From Ryuthela nishihirai (lineage: Eukaryota > Arthropoda > Arachnida > Araneae > Heptathelidae), in the NCBI GenBank assembly GCA_038380435.1, contig JAWZYU010000013.1, forward strand, positions 8,941,901 to 9,005,900: a DNA stretch of 64,000 nucleotides, written 5' to 3'. This document shows positions 1 to 10,228 of this stretch, in pieces (positions within the stretch are counted from its first letter, which is position 1; each line of letters opens with the position of its first letter). Position numbers and translations under genes: made by a program. The notes below the pieces were generated by a model. The model was given only the letters and a program-made list of their open reading frames with translations, was not told the DNA's origin and did not search any database.

Positions 1-489
1 AAGATGAATATTTGCTTAGACACTATTTTATTCACTGCAATTACATCTAAGAGGCTACCACTGAATAATGTATCTACCCACATCACTGCTTGTGTACTGT
101 TTCTAACAACAAAATAGTTTGTGACACTGCATAGTTAATACGAAAGAGCACTTGCAATTCATATTCAATTATACTCATTGATTAATTTAAAAAGAAAAGC
201 GAAATTTTCCAAAAAACAGCAACAGCAGTTTACATAATTTGAAATGATTGGTTCATGTGCCAGTTATGGCACTTGACGGAATTGGTATTCAAGATTAGCC
301 TGTTATCAGCAACACACTCAGTACTTATGGTGTACCGAATATGTGTACAACATAGAGCAAAACATTTAATAACCTTGATTTCATGATAGCCACTTAATAA
401 TTTTTGGGGGAGGCTATCAATGATAGGCTTGCTTAGTTATGCTTGGTTTCTGATTTAAAAAAAGCATGCTTGGTTTCTGAAAAAAAAAT
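1..489. other. AT-rich stretch, no gene seen
   Basis: No convincing frame, splice pair or repeat family is visible before the SINE remnant that begins near 490. The stretch is probably intron or spacer. Confidence 0.5.
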
Positions 490-640
490 GACCTGGGTTT
501 GAGCACGGGGAAGGCATGGATGTCTGTGTTGTTTTTCTGCTGAGGTTCAGTCATAACCTTGAACCTCACAGACATTGCATTATATCATATGAACAGACAG
601 GCTACTGTTAAACCTCTATATATTTTGATAGCTAGCTAAC
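490..640 (+). mobile_element. SINE-1 remnant (tRNA-derived SINE), 5' truncated
   Basis: The stretch begins at the tRNA-like B box (ACCTGGGTTTGAGC) and continues with the family's 'AAGGCATGGATGT', 'TTTTTCTGCTGAGGT' and 'ACAGGCT' landmarks. It is strongly diverged, with the last third eroded. The better copies at 33601 and 50790 identify it. Confidence 0.6.
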
Positions 641-906
641 CCTTGGATAGGATTAACTCCCTTACAGGTTTATGAGATAGATATTATTGAATACAAACTT
701 TAGAGAAACTTTATCGAGATATAACTTAAAAGAATTTTAATAAAAATGGAGATAGGTTAACCTATAATCACTATCTCGTGGTTTAATTTGAAATTGACAT
801 TATGTGGCCATATTCACTACCTGTAACTCACAACATGTTTCTAAGCCTAAAACATACAGCAATAGTACTCAAATCATATATTTAAAATATAATAAAGTGC
901 ACTCAC

Positions 907-950
907 CTGGAAACTGAAGTGAAGTCAAAATTCGTATTTGAAGTATCCAT
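907..950 (-). CDS. Candidate first coding exon of an unidentified minus-strand gene
   Basis: Read on the minus strand, an ATG at 950 opens MDTSNTNFDFTSVS. The frame runs 14 codons plus two bases into a good donor (CCAG|GTGAGT, donor GT at 906-905). No other coding signal overlaps it. The upstream flank (951-1160) is the least AT-rich part of the neighbourhood and holds an NRF-1-like motif, so this could be a real first exon. The downstream exons would lie left of the window or between 1 and 900, where I see none. The product is not recognised. The call rests only on an ATG, an open frame and a donor, so it could be chance. Confidence 0.3.
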
Positions 951-1160
951 ACTGACTGCAGATCTACAAAAGTTGAGAAAAAATAAGGATGAACAAGAAT
1001 TCTATCGTACAATGCTTCGGTCACTCCTTCGCTCGATGTCATGAACTAGCAAGGAACATGAAAATGAGATTGGCATTACTGCGCATGTGCATAGCGTGGC
1101 AAAGAGCGCCTTACAGTTTGTTTTTGGTACATACATCAATTTGCCAGGTTCGGGTTCTGA
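951..1160 (-). promoter_or_regulatory. Possible promoter with NRF-1-like site
   Basis: TGCGCATGTGCA at 1080-1091 differs by one base from the palindromic NRF-1 consensus TGCGCATGCGCA. It lies about 130 bases upstream of the candidate minus-strand ATG at 950, in a locally GC-richer patch. No TATA box is obvious. A similar motif at about 33326 lies inside a transposon, so the motif alone is weak evidence. Confidence 0.25.
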
Positions 1161-1227
1161 GAAGATCCGCCTAGCGGCGCCACTTACGCTTAGCGAGAGC
1201 TCGACTTCTTCTCCTTAGACCTTCTTT

Positions 1228-1622
1228 GGTAGGGTGTTGATTCATATTAATCCTGCACTTCCTCCTTTCAGAAATAAGTTTCATAGCCATATCACTCAAA
1301 AAATTTTGTTTCCTCTGTTCCCTTTTACCCAAAAGAGTACTGTTGGTTTCAAGAAAAGCTTGTTTAAACAGATCCCATTCTTTCAAAACTTCAGCAGTAA
1401 GTAAAGCACGATTGTTATAATGACTAAGTAGCCTACCGTGGTATGCTTTGGCTATATCTGGATCTTTCAGATTTTCAGTGTTGAATGCAATTTTCTTAAT
1501 CTTAGCACAACATTTCTTAAGCTTCAGCTGCAAGACACTTTTAACCAGATAATAGTCAGACTCAATTTCAGCTCCCCTGTATGATCTGATATTCCTAACT
1601 GAACTGGTTGATTTGCTGTTAA
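1228..1622 (-). mobile_element. RTE-like LINE fragment, middle of the ORF
   Basis: The minus-strand frame matches residues of about 260-390 of the intact RTE protein at 36695-39706 (SSVRN, LVKSVLQLKLKKCCA, STLLGK, LISERR). Only the linker between endonuclease and reverse transcriptase remains. The downstream part (1171-1227) is unrelated. It abuts, head to head, a second RTE piece of opposite orientation that starts near 1628. Confidence 0.8.
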
Positions 1623-1627
1623 TTAGA

Positions 1628-2548
1628 GCCGGCCAGGCCTAGCACGTAATGTCCGACCCCACCTTCTCGTGGTGCAGACTGTTAGTATCTTTCAAAAGAG
1701 ATACTCTCTTGTGGAAGTGAACAGAAGGGGATGGCTGCCAGATTAGTGTGGCCTACTGATCTAGACAACTATGGCTACTTTTCTTCTTCTTTTTCTACCC
1801 TGCTGAGAGTCGTCAAGCACACAGGGTCCTGGTGCTGACCATATAAACCAACTGGACTGATATAAGGCTCTGAGCTTGATTATGGATCTGAATTTGCTGC
1901 ACTGATGGGCTTCTGTGGAGGAAAAATCTTCTGCTGTGTTTTCTGTTTGTGGGATGACAGCCACAAGTGAATAGATTCACAGGATATGTATATCAGCTGG
2001 TGGATAATCCTTAGCAGAGGTCATTGCAGGCACCTGAACTCTTTGCTTCTACTGGCATCGTCAAATTCTACATTGGAGGAAGTCTTCCAGTGTAGATGGC
2101 TTCAGCCTTTAGTGGTGGGGGAACGGGTCTTTGCCCCATGTCTGCGATTAGGGGGCTGTTTGATATTGTAGGTATTCCCTCTCTCAATAAACATAGTTTC
2201 TTTAAACATACCACTAACCATTTTCTCTCCATAGGTAGTTGGAAAGTGAGGACTCTGCACAGAGCTTTTTCTCTTGATGTCCTCACACAAGAATTCCACC
2301 ATTATAATTTCGATATTCTCAGCTTGCAAGAGACCAGATGGACAGATAAAGGTCAGATTCTTAAAAATAATCTTAAATTTCTCTTTTCAGGGAGGGACGA
2401 CAATAAGCATCACCAAGGCGTGGGTCTGCTTCTCAGCAGACACGCTAATGATGCTCTTCTAGGATATGAGTGCATTAATGAAAGATTTCTTACAGCAAAA
2501 ATTTCAAACAAGCATTAAAGACTTGAATGTTATCTGCTGTTATGCTGT
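1628..2548 (+). mobile_element. RTE-like LINE fragment: 5' UTR and start of endonuclease
   Basis: About 470 bases of the family's 5' untranslated leader are followed by the ORF start at 2096 (MASAFSGGGTGLCPM). The frame continues through the endonuclease motif WKVRTLH and SLQETRW to a break near 2515, just past TAKISNKH. One extra A in the run after TTACAGC shifts the frame. Homology ends near 2548 at the codons for ICCYA. This is a dead 5' fragment without reverse transcriptase or 3' tail. Confidence 0.85.
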
Positions 2549-2657
2549 CAGTTTTGTTTCACCATAACTTTATAACTTGACAGCAGCTAACCAAACTACA
2601 GCTTATGGCCTCATGATTATGAAGGGCCTCAAACATTTAAGTGTGAAATTTATTATA

Positions 2658-2803
2658 TCACAATTTTTTTTAATATTTAATATTTAAATTAATCTATTGT
2701 GCAAACACTTTATCTCAGCTCTACACAGCCATCACAATTTTTTTTTAATATTTAAATTAATCTATTGTGCAAACACTATTTATCTCAGCTCTACACAGCC
2801 ATC
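2658..2803. repeat. Two-copy tandem duplication, ~73-bp unit
   Basis: The block from ATCACAATTTTTTTT to CTCTACACAGCC occurs twice back to back (2658-2730 and 2731-2803). The copies differ only by small length changes in the T run and in AACAC(TA)TT. It is a recent local duplication. Nothing else is seen from 2549 to 3270. Confidence 0.85.
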
Positions 2804-3279
2804 ATTGTATACCAATGCTAGTATAATGTTTTCACCACATCTATTTTGTCCTTACATTTTGATGTTCCCTTCAATCAGAATAATAAACCTATATTTTGAG
2901 CAGAGCAGGATCTAGGAAAATGGCAAGTGGCACAATTGAGCTGGAAAAAGGTATAAATAGAGACTAAATTTCTTTTGCAGTATAACATTTTCCCCTTAGT
3001 TTTAAATTCTTTAAGAAATTTGTTAAAAATAGCAAAATGCCCACAAGTTTAATAATGTTTTGTCTCCATTACTCTTACTAGCATTCTCAAGGCAGTGGTT
3101 TGGGGGGTCCCCTACAGTGTGAATCAAAATTTCAATCCTGCCAGCCATCTCACTTGAGATTCGTTTTCAGTCCTCAGTTGGAAATGCTATACCAGCATTG
3201 CCCTAGTGCCATTCTTTCTTTCATTTTGTGCTTCCAAGGCTACCTGCTAGACATCAGTCTTATAGCCTTCCTGCGACTT

Positions 3280-3800
3280 TTCTCTTTGCAGGATGGGAAA
3301 CCTGACTATGTGTACCAGCAACTCTTTGTCAGCCACCTTGCTGAGGACCCAGATTTCATGCTTCTCTTCACAGATGGCTCGAAGTCCGACACTTCAGGGG
3401 GATTGGCCATGGTCTGCTCTGATGTAATCATTGCAGACCAGATCACACAGCAGTGTTCCATCTTCACGGCATAGTTACATGCTGTCTGCCTCACCTTGGA
3501 CTACAAAACAGCTAAGTATCATGATTGGTGTGTTCACTACACCAATTCGCTTATTTTGCTACAGGTTTTGATCTTGGTGGGGTATTGGCCTCATTCTGTT
3601 TGGTGCCTGGTCACATTATGATCAGGAGCAGTGACTTGGTAGGCTCTGCTGCCAAGTCGGCCATGCCCCTGTCTGACTCTGCACTGCCAGTTTCATACAT
3701 GGATTTCTGGCAGTGTTTCCACCAAGCTCCTGGACACAGTGGCAGAGATTTTTGTTGGAACAGACCACAAACAAACTCTTTGAGATAATCAAACCAGATA
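3280..3800 (+). pseudogene. Decayed LINE RNase H domain
   Basis: In pieces of three frames the conceptual protein shows the order expected for the RNase H domain of I/R1/Jockey-type LINEs. First comes LLFTDGSKSDTSGGLAMV, then CSIFTA*LHAV with a stop inside, then FCLVPGHIMIRSSDLVGSAAKSA, a degraded form of the usual W-V-P-G-H-x-G-I-x-G-N-E-x-A-D-x-A-A-K. It ends with a TNKLFEIIKP segment as in complete relatives. At least one stop and two frameshifts kill it. It belongs to a third LINE lineage, different from the RTE-like and CR1-like families elsewhere in the window. No reverse transcriptase is visible upstream. Confidence 0.75.
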
Positions 3801-4104
3801 ATCAATCCAGTTTGATAATCAAACTGTGGCAAGTGATATTTCCACAGGAATCACTAGGAGGAAGTTGTAATGCTCGGTTCCTCTTAGGTTTTTAGTTTAT
3901 TATTACACATTCATTTCTTCTTTGGGTAGACGATGAACCTAAGTATGAGTTTTGTGACATCATAATGCATTTTAACAGATTATCCCACTTTTAATTTCGA
4001 ATGTCTGTTTTATTTTAGCTCTCATGATTTTATGTCCGAACTCCTTACATCCAGGCATCTTTTATCTGAGCACTGCTTTTTACCACTTGTTTTTGCATTC
4101 TTAC

Positions 4105-4168
4105 AATGGAGAACTAATTTTCAAAATCTAGTTGTACATCCATGGCTGCTTGAGGATGATGATGATGT
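4105..4168 (+). mobile_element. RTE-like LINE, short 3'-terminal stub
   Basis: CCATGGCTGCTTGAGG followed by (ATG)n is the exact 3' terminus of the RTE family (compare 20387-20415). The bases before it are a diverged form of the last codons, from 'GGAGAACTAA' onward. It is a severely 5'-truncated insertion. The flanking stretches 3800-4104 and 4198-4846 show no gene. Confidence 0.7.
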
Positions 4169-4197
4169 ACTGGGTATTTAGCCCAGTACATCATCAT
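4159..4197. repeat. Perfect 16-bp inverted repeat (hairpin) at the RTE tail
   Basis: ATGATGATGTACTGGG (4159-4174) and its exact complement (4182-4197) are separated by TATTTAG. The left arm begins inside the ATG repeat tail of the RTE stub, so the right arm is an inverted copy of part of that tail plus seven further bases. Confidence 0.9.
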
Positions 4198-4846
4198 ATT
4201 TAGCCATTCTTTATCTTTAGCCCAGATCCTTTCATCTGGGTAGATTTTATTTTGTATTCCTATCATTCTTTTACAATTAATATTTATACTCATTGTTTGC
4301 AATGTTCGTGTTTTTTTGTGTTGCTATTTTAAAATTTGGTTGTGGGTTTTTGTGTCTTTTATCATTAATTTTGTCTTTCATTTCGTACATAAAGGTCTCA
4401 GTTGCCACTGTGCCATAAAACCTCAAACATCCAACCAACAGCCCTTTTATTATATGGTTTCATTTATTTGTTATGTTGTTTATGCCTTTTGTGTTTTACC
4501 GTTTGTCTGTTACTTTTAACTTTGGTTGTAGGTGTGCATAACTTTTATATTTTTACTTTTGGTCTTTACACCTTGTTTGGCACATTATAGTCACTATGCC
4601 ACTGTCATTATGCCACTGTGCCATAAAATCCCAAACAATCAACAAAATCAAACAACCTTTGTAAAATACCATTATGCATTTTGATATAGGAACATTACTA
4701 TTTTTAATAAAAGCTTATATCAGGTTTTAAAAGTTGTCGTTATATATGTAGTTATCATTATATAAATATTGGTGATAATGTAAGATTTTGTTTTTCCAAT
4801 TATAAATTTTTATTTTTTTGCATTAGTTATTTTTTCCTCTCCCCAG

Positions 4847-4943
4847 TTTTAGCTCAGAGAGGTTATTTAAAAGATAAAGCATTTGTGAGCTACTTGAAAT
4901 ATTTGCAGTACTGGAAAAGACCAGAGTATGCTAAATACCTAAA
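4847..4943 (+). CDS. MED31: Mediator subunit 31 (MED31/SOH1), internal exon
   Basis: MED31 is a small conserved subunit in the middle module of the Mediator complex, which links transcription factors to RNA polymerase II in the nucleus. The exon is bounded by a strong acceptor (TTTTTCCTCTCCCCAG, ending 4846) and donor AA|GTAAGTG at 4944. It encodes LAQRGYLKDKAFVSYLKYLQ and then YWKRPEYAKYL, the family's core. The entry phase needs one base (T of a Phe codon) from the previous exon, and the exit phase leaves AA, completed to Lys by the G that opens the exon at 9763. This matches the boundary between the penultimate and last exons of vertebrate MED31. The exon carrying the N-terminal R-F-Q-x-E-L-E-F-V-Q-C-L segment is not found in 1-4846. 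Confidence 0.93.
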
Positions 4944-6611
4944 GTAAGTGTTTTTTTTATTATTATTTTGTTTTTAACAGTGAAAATTTAAAAAAAAATC
5001 TATTGATAACAATACAGATGAGAATTCACATAATATAATTTCATATTCACTTTTTAAGTTAAAGGTGCAGCTGAATGGTTAGTGAGTAATGTTTAAAAAT
5101 TAGTTAATGATCATTGCACAGGTTGTCTTTTTGTTGTTTCATTATTAAATATTTACTGCTATTTTCACACTAAAGATACAAAAAATTAAGGTGCTTCCTT
5201 TAACCTATATTAATGTAAATTTAAGTCACCTCAAAATTGCTAATAATTATGGGAAATTTTAAATAAAATATGCTATTCATGTGACACGATATTATTAAAT
5301 GTGGGTGATCATGAATATTATTTTAAAATATTTATAATTGTATTTAAGTTGGTATGATATGCAAATACAAGAATTTATGAGTCATATGAATCAGAGTTGG
5401 AAGTATAGTGTGTGGCATTTTTAATCTGTGTGATGAGCACTAAGTGGATGTATTACTTTTGTTGAAATATATAGGGGCTCTAAAAGGTTATTTTTCCTTA
5501 TTTTTTGCTAATTTCCCTTTTTGGTTACCCAAAGTTGGGAAATGTGGAGTTATGACAATCCCAGGAAGCAGGTCTTACTTCCTATGGTGAGATTGAGGCT
5601 CGTGCAGTCAATGGACATTAAAACAGGCATCTTCTGACCAGATATTATAAGCAACATATCACCAAGTGAAGGAGGGCAATTTAAACACGAAAATTATCAG
5701 TTTCAACAAGGACATGCAAGTGTGAAGTATTCAGCAGAGTGAAAAAGGCTGACTTGCCCTGAGTGATACGTTAGTTAAGCCCTTTGATTTAGATAAGACA
5801 AGAGTAGTCCTATTTACATATGTCAGTGTAGAGCTTAAGAAGAGTTTAGGCAACTTTGTGTTTGCACTAAGAGTCAGGTCTTTGCATTTGGTACTTTCAA
5901 CAGAATACCTTTGGTAAAGTCTACTGTTTCCCCATATCTCGAGGAGGAGAGACAGAAAGTACCTCCTGTTTTCTCTCATCATTAGTGAACTGACGTGTCA
6001 CTGCCATATATATTAAGCATTAAACATTCTTGTAAGTTACAGCTATACTTATAAGCATGGATTGTCATCAGTAAATGGAAGTTCATTAGCAATCAGTGTA
6101 GTATTCTTGTCTTCATCACAACTGCACATTTCAAAGAGAGTAATTGTGCATGCATATCTGAAAAGAAATAAAGTAGTTAGTGTTCAGCCAGGGATTGCAA
6201 GGTAGAGGTCTAAGCTTTGCAGTATATATAACTGACTGGAGCTGTGACAACATTGCCAGTCAGTATCCTTTACATGTGACTGGTTCCTGTCACTCAAGCA
6301 CATATCATCAAATGAACAACTTCATTTAATTCACACTACTTTTAATGACAATTTTTTTCACCTTTAAGTTTTTTTAAAGAAATTGAAAATTCATAACTGT
6401 AATGACTCATCAAAGATTTTTCGGACACATACTTTGGACATTTTTATTGAATGTTAGATCTTTTAATACAAAGAAATACTTCTGTCAATATTTATATTTA
6501 CAGCTGCACATTATATTGCCATAATTGCTAAATCTTTATAAAATTGTATGAGGTGCATTCACCATTAATCGTATCATAAGCAGGAGAAAATATAATATAT
6601 ATGAAAATAAA

Positions 6612-6765
6612 TATGAATTACCTCTCAAGCAGCTGTTTTCCACAGAGATCTCACAGAAGCCTATCAGTGTAATGCACCATAGAAAAGATCTGCGAGGAAG
6701 GCAAGATCTTGGCAGAAACAATGCAGAAAATTCCTTTGATCAGCTCACTAGGACAGTTAATATGA
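6612..6765 (-). mobile_element. Old, diverged SINE-1 copy
   Basis: CTCTCAAGCAGCTGTTTTCCACAGAG and GCCTATCAGTGTAATGCACCATAG are degraded forms of the SINE-1 3' half in reverse orientation. The tRNA-like head is barely visible (TTTGATCAG). High divergence suggests an ancient insertion. Confidence 0.6.
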
Positions 6766-7259
6766 ATAATAGAAAATAATAAATATAATAAGAAACTGTA
6801 TCTAATATATAAAGAAGAAAGTTTGTGTGTATAGCCATTTATGCACTCAGCACTGAGAAGATCTAGATGCACCAACATTGCATGAATGTTCCTTACACCC
6901 AGGGGAAGAGTATAGGCTATGTGTAAACTCACTTAGGTCAACCAAAACTTGTGTGGACCAGTTTAAATTTCTAAAAATCCCCAGATTTAACATTAACAGG
7001 TAAAAGTTATTCAAAATAATTGTTGCCAAAGGAATGCATCAATTTCTTTCTGATATTGCGTAATAAAGCAGCATATAAAGTTCAGTTCATAGGGTAAAAG
7101 AGCATGAGCATTTCTGTGGAAATTAAAGTTGTTCTAATTAAGCACAACACGAAATTCTCTTGAAATAAATGCTTCGAAAACTAAGAATTCATATCAGACA
7201 TTAAAATAATTAACTTGATTCAAAAAATATGCAAAAGTTAAATATAGCTCATAATAATA

Positions 7260-8788
7260 CACTGCTCACAAAAATTAGGGGATATTTCAAAATGAACATG
7301 AAGCGATAAAAAAAGAAGCATATGAATTGTTTTTATTAAACAAGACCATCAGAAAAGCAAACGACAAGTCAAAGAAAGTTGTTCGATTATGCAAATGAGA
7401 TGCAAACTCAATTGTCGTGATTGAGTAGCAAGTGACATATTGGTGGGGGTGAACAGAAGCATGTCAAACTGATGAGAGTGGCACACATTGACTGTTCAGT
7501 AGAGTGTATGGTCACCCAAGACTGCCGAAACGCACTGACAGCGATGGGGCATGGACAGGATCAGAATGTCCAGCAGTTCTTGTGGAATCCTCTGCCACTC
7601 TTGCTCCAGGGCAACTTCCAGCTCAAGAAGTGTTGTGGACAGCATTGGACGGTTTGCCAGACGTCTTTCCAGTACATCCCAAGCATGTTCAATGGGATTC
7701 AGGTCTGGAGAACATGAAGGCCAGTCCATTCGTTCGATTCCTGCCTCCTGAAGCATGTTTTTGACGAGATGCGCACAGTGGGGCCTTGCATTATCGTCTA
7801 TGAAAAGAAAGTTGTTTCCAACTGCTCCAGCATGGGGTACCACTATAGGGTGCAGGACCTCATCTCGATATCTGACAGCAGTCAGCGATCCGTTTCTGAT
7901 GACATGGAGGTTGGTATGACCACCAATGCTGATGCTAGCCCACACTATGATTCCACCACCACCGAAGGAGTCCCTTTCTCACATGAAACATGGATTCTCC
8001 TGTGTTCCTCGTTCACGCCAGATCAGGACACGATGATTGTCAGGCTGCAGACTGAACTGTGACTCATCAGAGAGGAGGACAGTTGACCACTCATCACGGG
8101 TCCAATGACGATGCTCATCAGCCCACCTTCTACGGGTTCTACGGTGTTCAGCAGATAACGGAATGCATACCATTGGTCACCGGGCATGCAGTCCAACACG
8201 ATGGAGCCAATTTCGTATGGTCTGGGTGCATATCCATCGTCTAGTGGCAACAAGAAACTGTCCCCGCAGCTCTGTTGCATTTCTGCGCCTGTTCCTTCTT
8301 GCCAATAAGGTCAAGTAGTGGTCATCTCTTGCTGTTGTGGCAGATGGACGATCCTGCCCTCGTCTTCTTCGTACTATGCCAATCTCTTAAAACGATTCCA
8401 CAGTCTGCTAATCACGCCTTTGGGATGTTCCAAGTGCTGTTGCCACTGTCGTCTGTGTTTGACCAGCTTCAAGATGTCCTATGGCTCTCCAGGCTTCGCA
8501 TTCGGGCAAATCGTGTTGCAGGGGCATTGCAAGGGCTGGGAAATTACAGGATGTGCACTTTCAAGATCAGGGAATGTGCAGATACTCCAGTACTTTCAGC
8601 CTTTTATATAGTGCATTTTCACCAATGACATCAAAGTTGGTTTTGCATCTCATTTGCATAATTCAACATCTTTCTTTGACTTGTCGTTTGCTTTTCTGAT
8701 GTTCTTGTTTAATAAAAATAATTCAAATGCCTCTTTTTTTATTGCTTCATATTCATTTTGAAATATCCCCTAATTTTTGTGAGCAGTG
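7260..8788 (-). mobile_element. Tc1-like DNA transposon with long terminal inverted repeats
   Basis: The element is flanked by TA target duplications (7258-7259 and 8789-8790). It begins CACTGCTCACAAAAATTAGG and ends with the complement. The inverted repeats extend about 145 bp (7260-7405 and 8641-8788) with only scattered mismatches, such as GAACATGAAGCGAT against GAATATGAAGCAAT. The transposase lies on the minus strand and is broken. The structure is complete, so it is a full-length but dead copy. Confidence 0.93.
7496..8527 (-). pseudogene. Tc1-like transposase, frameshifted
   Basis: From the ATG at 8527 the length (about 344 codons) equals a normal Tc1-family transposase. Visible blocks in order are an N-terminal helix-turn-helix region (VATALGTSQ, then GVISRLWNRF in another frame), RRGQDRPSATT, RRTRRRWADEH, the first catalytic Asp in VLLSDESQF, and the second in FIDDNARPH. 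The third block is DWPSCSPDLNPIEHAWD with the catalytic Glu 34 residues after the second Asp, giving DD34E. At least three frameshifts and a stop near 7979 disable it. The product would have cut and pasted the surrounding inverted repeats. Confidence 0.9.
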
Positions 8789-9762
8789 TATGTTAAGTAA
8801 TAAATAATGTTTTCTTTTTCTTTTGACATTAAATTCATAGTATATATACATTTTTTGTGCAACTTTGACCATATTTAATTTCCTTTGCTATAAAGTTACA
8901 TTTGCCCTATATCTGAGCAACTCTGGTGGGTACGAAATGATTTGAAAAATTCGATTATTTGAGGAAGGCAATACTGTTTTTCGGTATAGAAACTTCTGAT
9001 GTGGGGAGAATTATGAGCATCTCGAAATATGCTCACTTCTTTCTTCACCCAAAACAAGGAGAAAATTTCAAATGGAGGAAGGGAGAGATAGATCATAATG
9101 AGTCTTCTGCCAAATGAAAGCTTTCAACATTGTGAGTGCCATCTACTATATATTTTATTCCATCAATTCCTCTGACCAGCTTCTGATCCTACTGTACCAT
9201 CTGACTGATTAGCAACAGCCATTGATAAGATCCTGAACTGCTATTAGAGTTAAATCATACACATAAAATGAATTTTCAGTTTGTTTTCCTGAAAACTAAG
9301 TGAAACTAGCATGAAAACTAATGACTCAGTGACTGGAGCTACTGTTCAGCAAACTAGATTTCAGTCTTATTGGAGCATATCCATGTATGAGAAGACCCAT
9401 GAAAGATAGGATGAGCTTCTAGGATCCTTCTCTCTTCTATGTATAGGAAGGAAAAAAGAAAGTGTTGCATCAAGAATGCCAAAAATACAAACTTTTATAG
9501 CATTGTACTTATTGTGAAAAATGTATATAATGTTTGTAGCCACCATGGTATTGATTTAAAAATGAGTTTATATGCTTATTCAGGAGTTAATTGGTAGCTT
9601 TTCCTCACTTTCAGAAAGTTAAGTGAAAAAAGCATTTTTTTTTCTTTCTTCACCCTAGCCTTGGAGGAGGTTTTTATAAATATTTGTTGTGCTATTAGAT
9701 ATGACTTTGTATCACTTATCTTTCAGTGCTTCAATAATCACTGTGTCTTTTCCCTTTGTCAG

Positions 9763-9964
9763 GTATCCTATGTGCCTATATTTTTTGGAGCTACTTCAGT
9801 ATGAACATTTCAGGCGAGAGATAACTAGTGCACAGTGTGCCAAATTCATTGATGATCAGCAGTTACTTCATTGGCAACATTATACAAGAAAACGAACTAG
9901 ACTTCTTCAACCACAAACTGATGTAAACCCAGCTGTTCTTGTTCAACCACCAGTTTCAAAATAA
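9763..9964 (+). CDS. MED31: Mediator subunit 31 (MED31/SOH1), last coding exon
   Basis: The acceptor CTTTGTCAG ends at 9762. The first G completes Lys with the AA left by the exon at 4847-4943. The exon then reads YPMCLYFLELLQYEHFRREI, continues through SAQCAKFIDDQQLLHWQHYT and RKRTRLLQ, and stops at TAA 9962-9964. This is the conserved C-terminal half of MED31, followed by a short variable tail (VNPAVLVQPPVSK) like the divergent tails of insect and vertebrate orthologues. Both splice phases agree, so the two exons belong together. The reading frame also runs upstream into the intron, but the acceptor and family alignment set the true exon start. Confidence 0.95.
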
Positions 9965-10228
9965 TTATAATACTGAGTATTTGGTGTATTGAGCAAACAT
10001 TTCCTGTTGGCGGATTTTAAATATTAATTATTTATAGTGGAAATTATAATTCCAGTGTTTAATATTACTTCTTTGAAAATACTCTTATGTTTAAAATAAT
10101 CTATTGAAAAGCAACTTTATATAGCTTGTCAAACATTATTGTTTATCTTTGTATTGGGTGTGTAGGAGAAAAAGATATTTGAATTTGGAAGAAAAGAATA
10201 CTTAATCTATTTTTAATTCTCTACCACA
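9965..10228 (+). other. 264-bp gap between MED31 stop and DNAJC16 start
   Basis: AT-rich DNA with no AATAAA or ATTAAA hexamer visible on the plus strand. It would have to hold the MED31 3' end and the promoter or 5' leader of the next gene. No SINE or LINE is seen. Confidence 0.7.

Larger units (their letters stand above)
4944..9762 (+). other. MED31: MED31 intron, 4.8 kb, repeat-bearing
   Basis: This is a GT-AG intron (GTAAGTG ... CTTTGTCAG). It contains an old SINE-1 copy near 6612-6765 and a 1.5-kb Tc1-like transposon at 7260-8788 transcribed against the gene. The rest (4944-6611, 6766-7257, 8791-9762) is AT-rich without a recognisable gene. Confidence 0.9.

Noticed and set aside
989..1174. 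A 61-codon plus-strand frame opposite the candidate minus-strand exon
   Set aside because: It has no protein-family character and no downstream donor in phase, and the part IVQCF that faintly recalls MED31 is not followed by the expected residues. It was treated as chance.
2914..2950. ATGGCAAGTGGCACAATTGAG followed by GGTATAA as a possible MED31 first exon
   Set aside because: The donor (GTATAA) is weak, the encoded MASGTIELEK does not match MED31, and no second exon with the F-V-Q-C-L segment follows. Not enough to call.
5731..5982. An 83-codon minus-strand frame in the MED31 intron
   Set aside because: No family resemblance, no splice context and ordinary intron composition.
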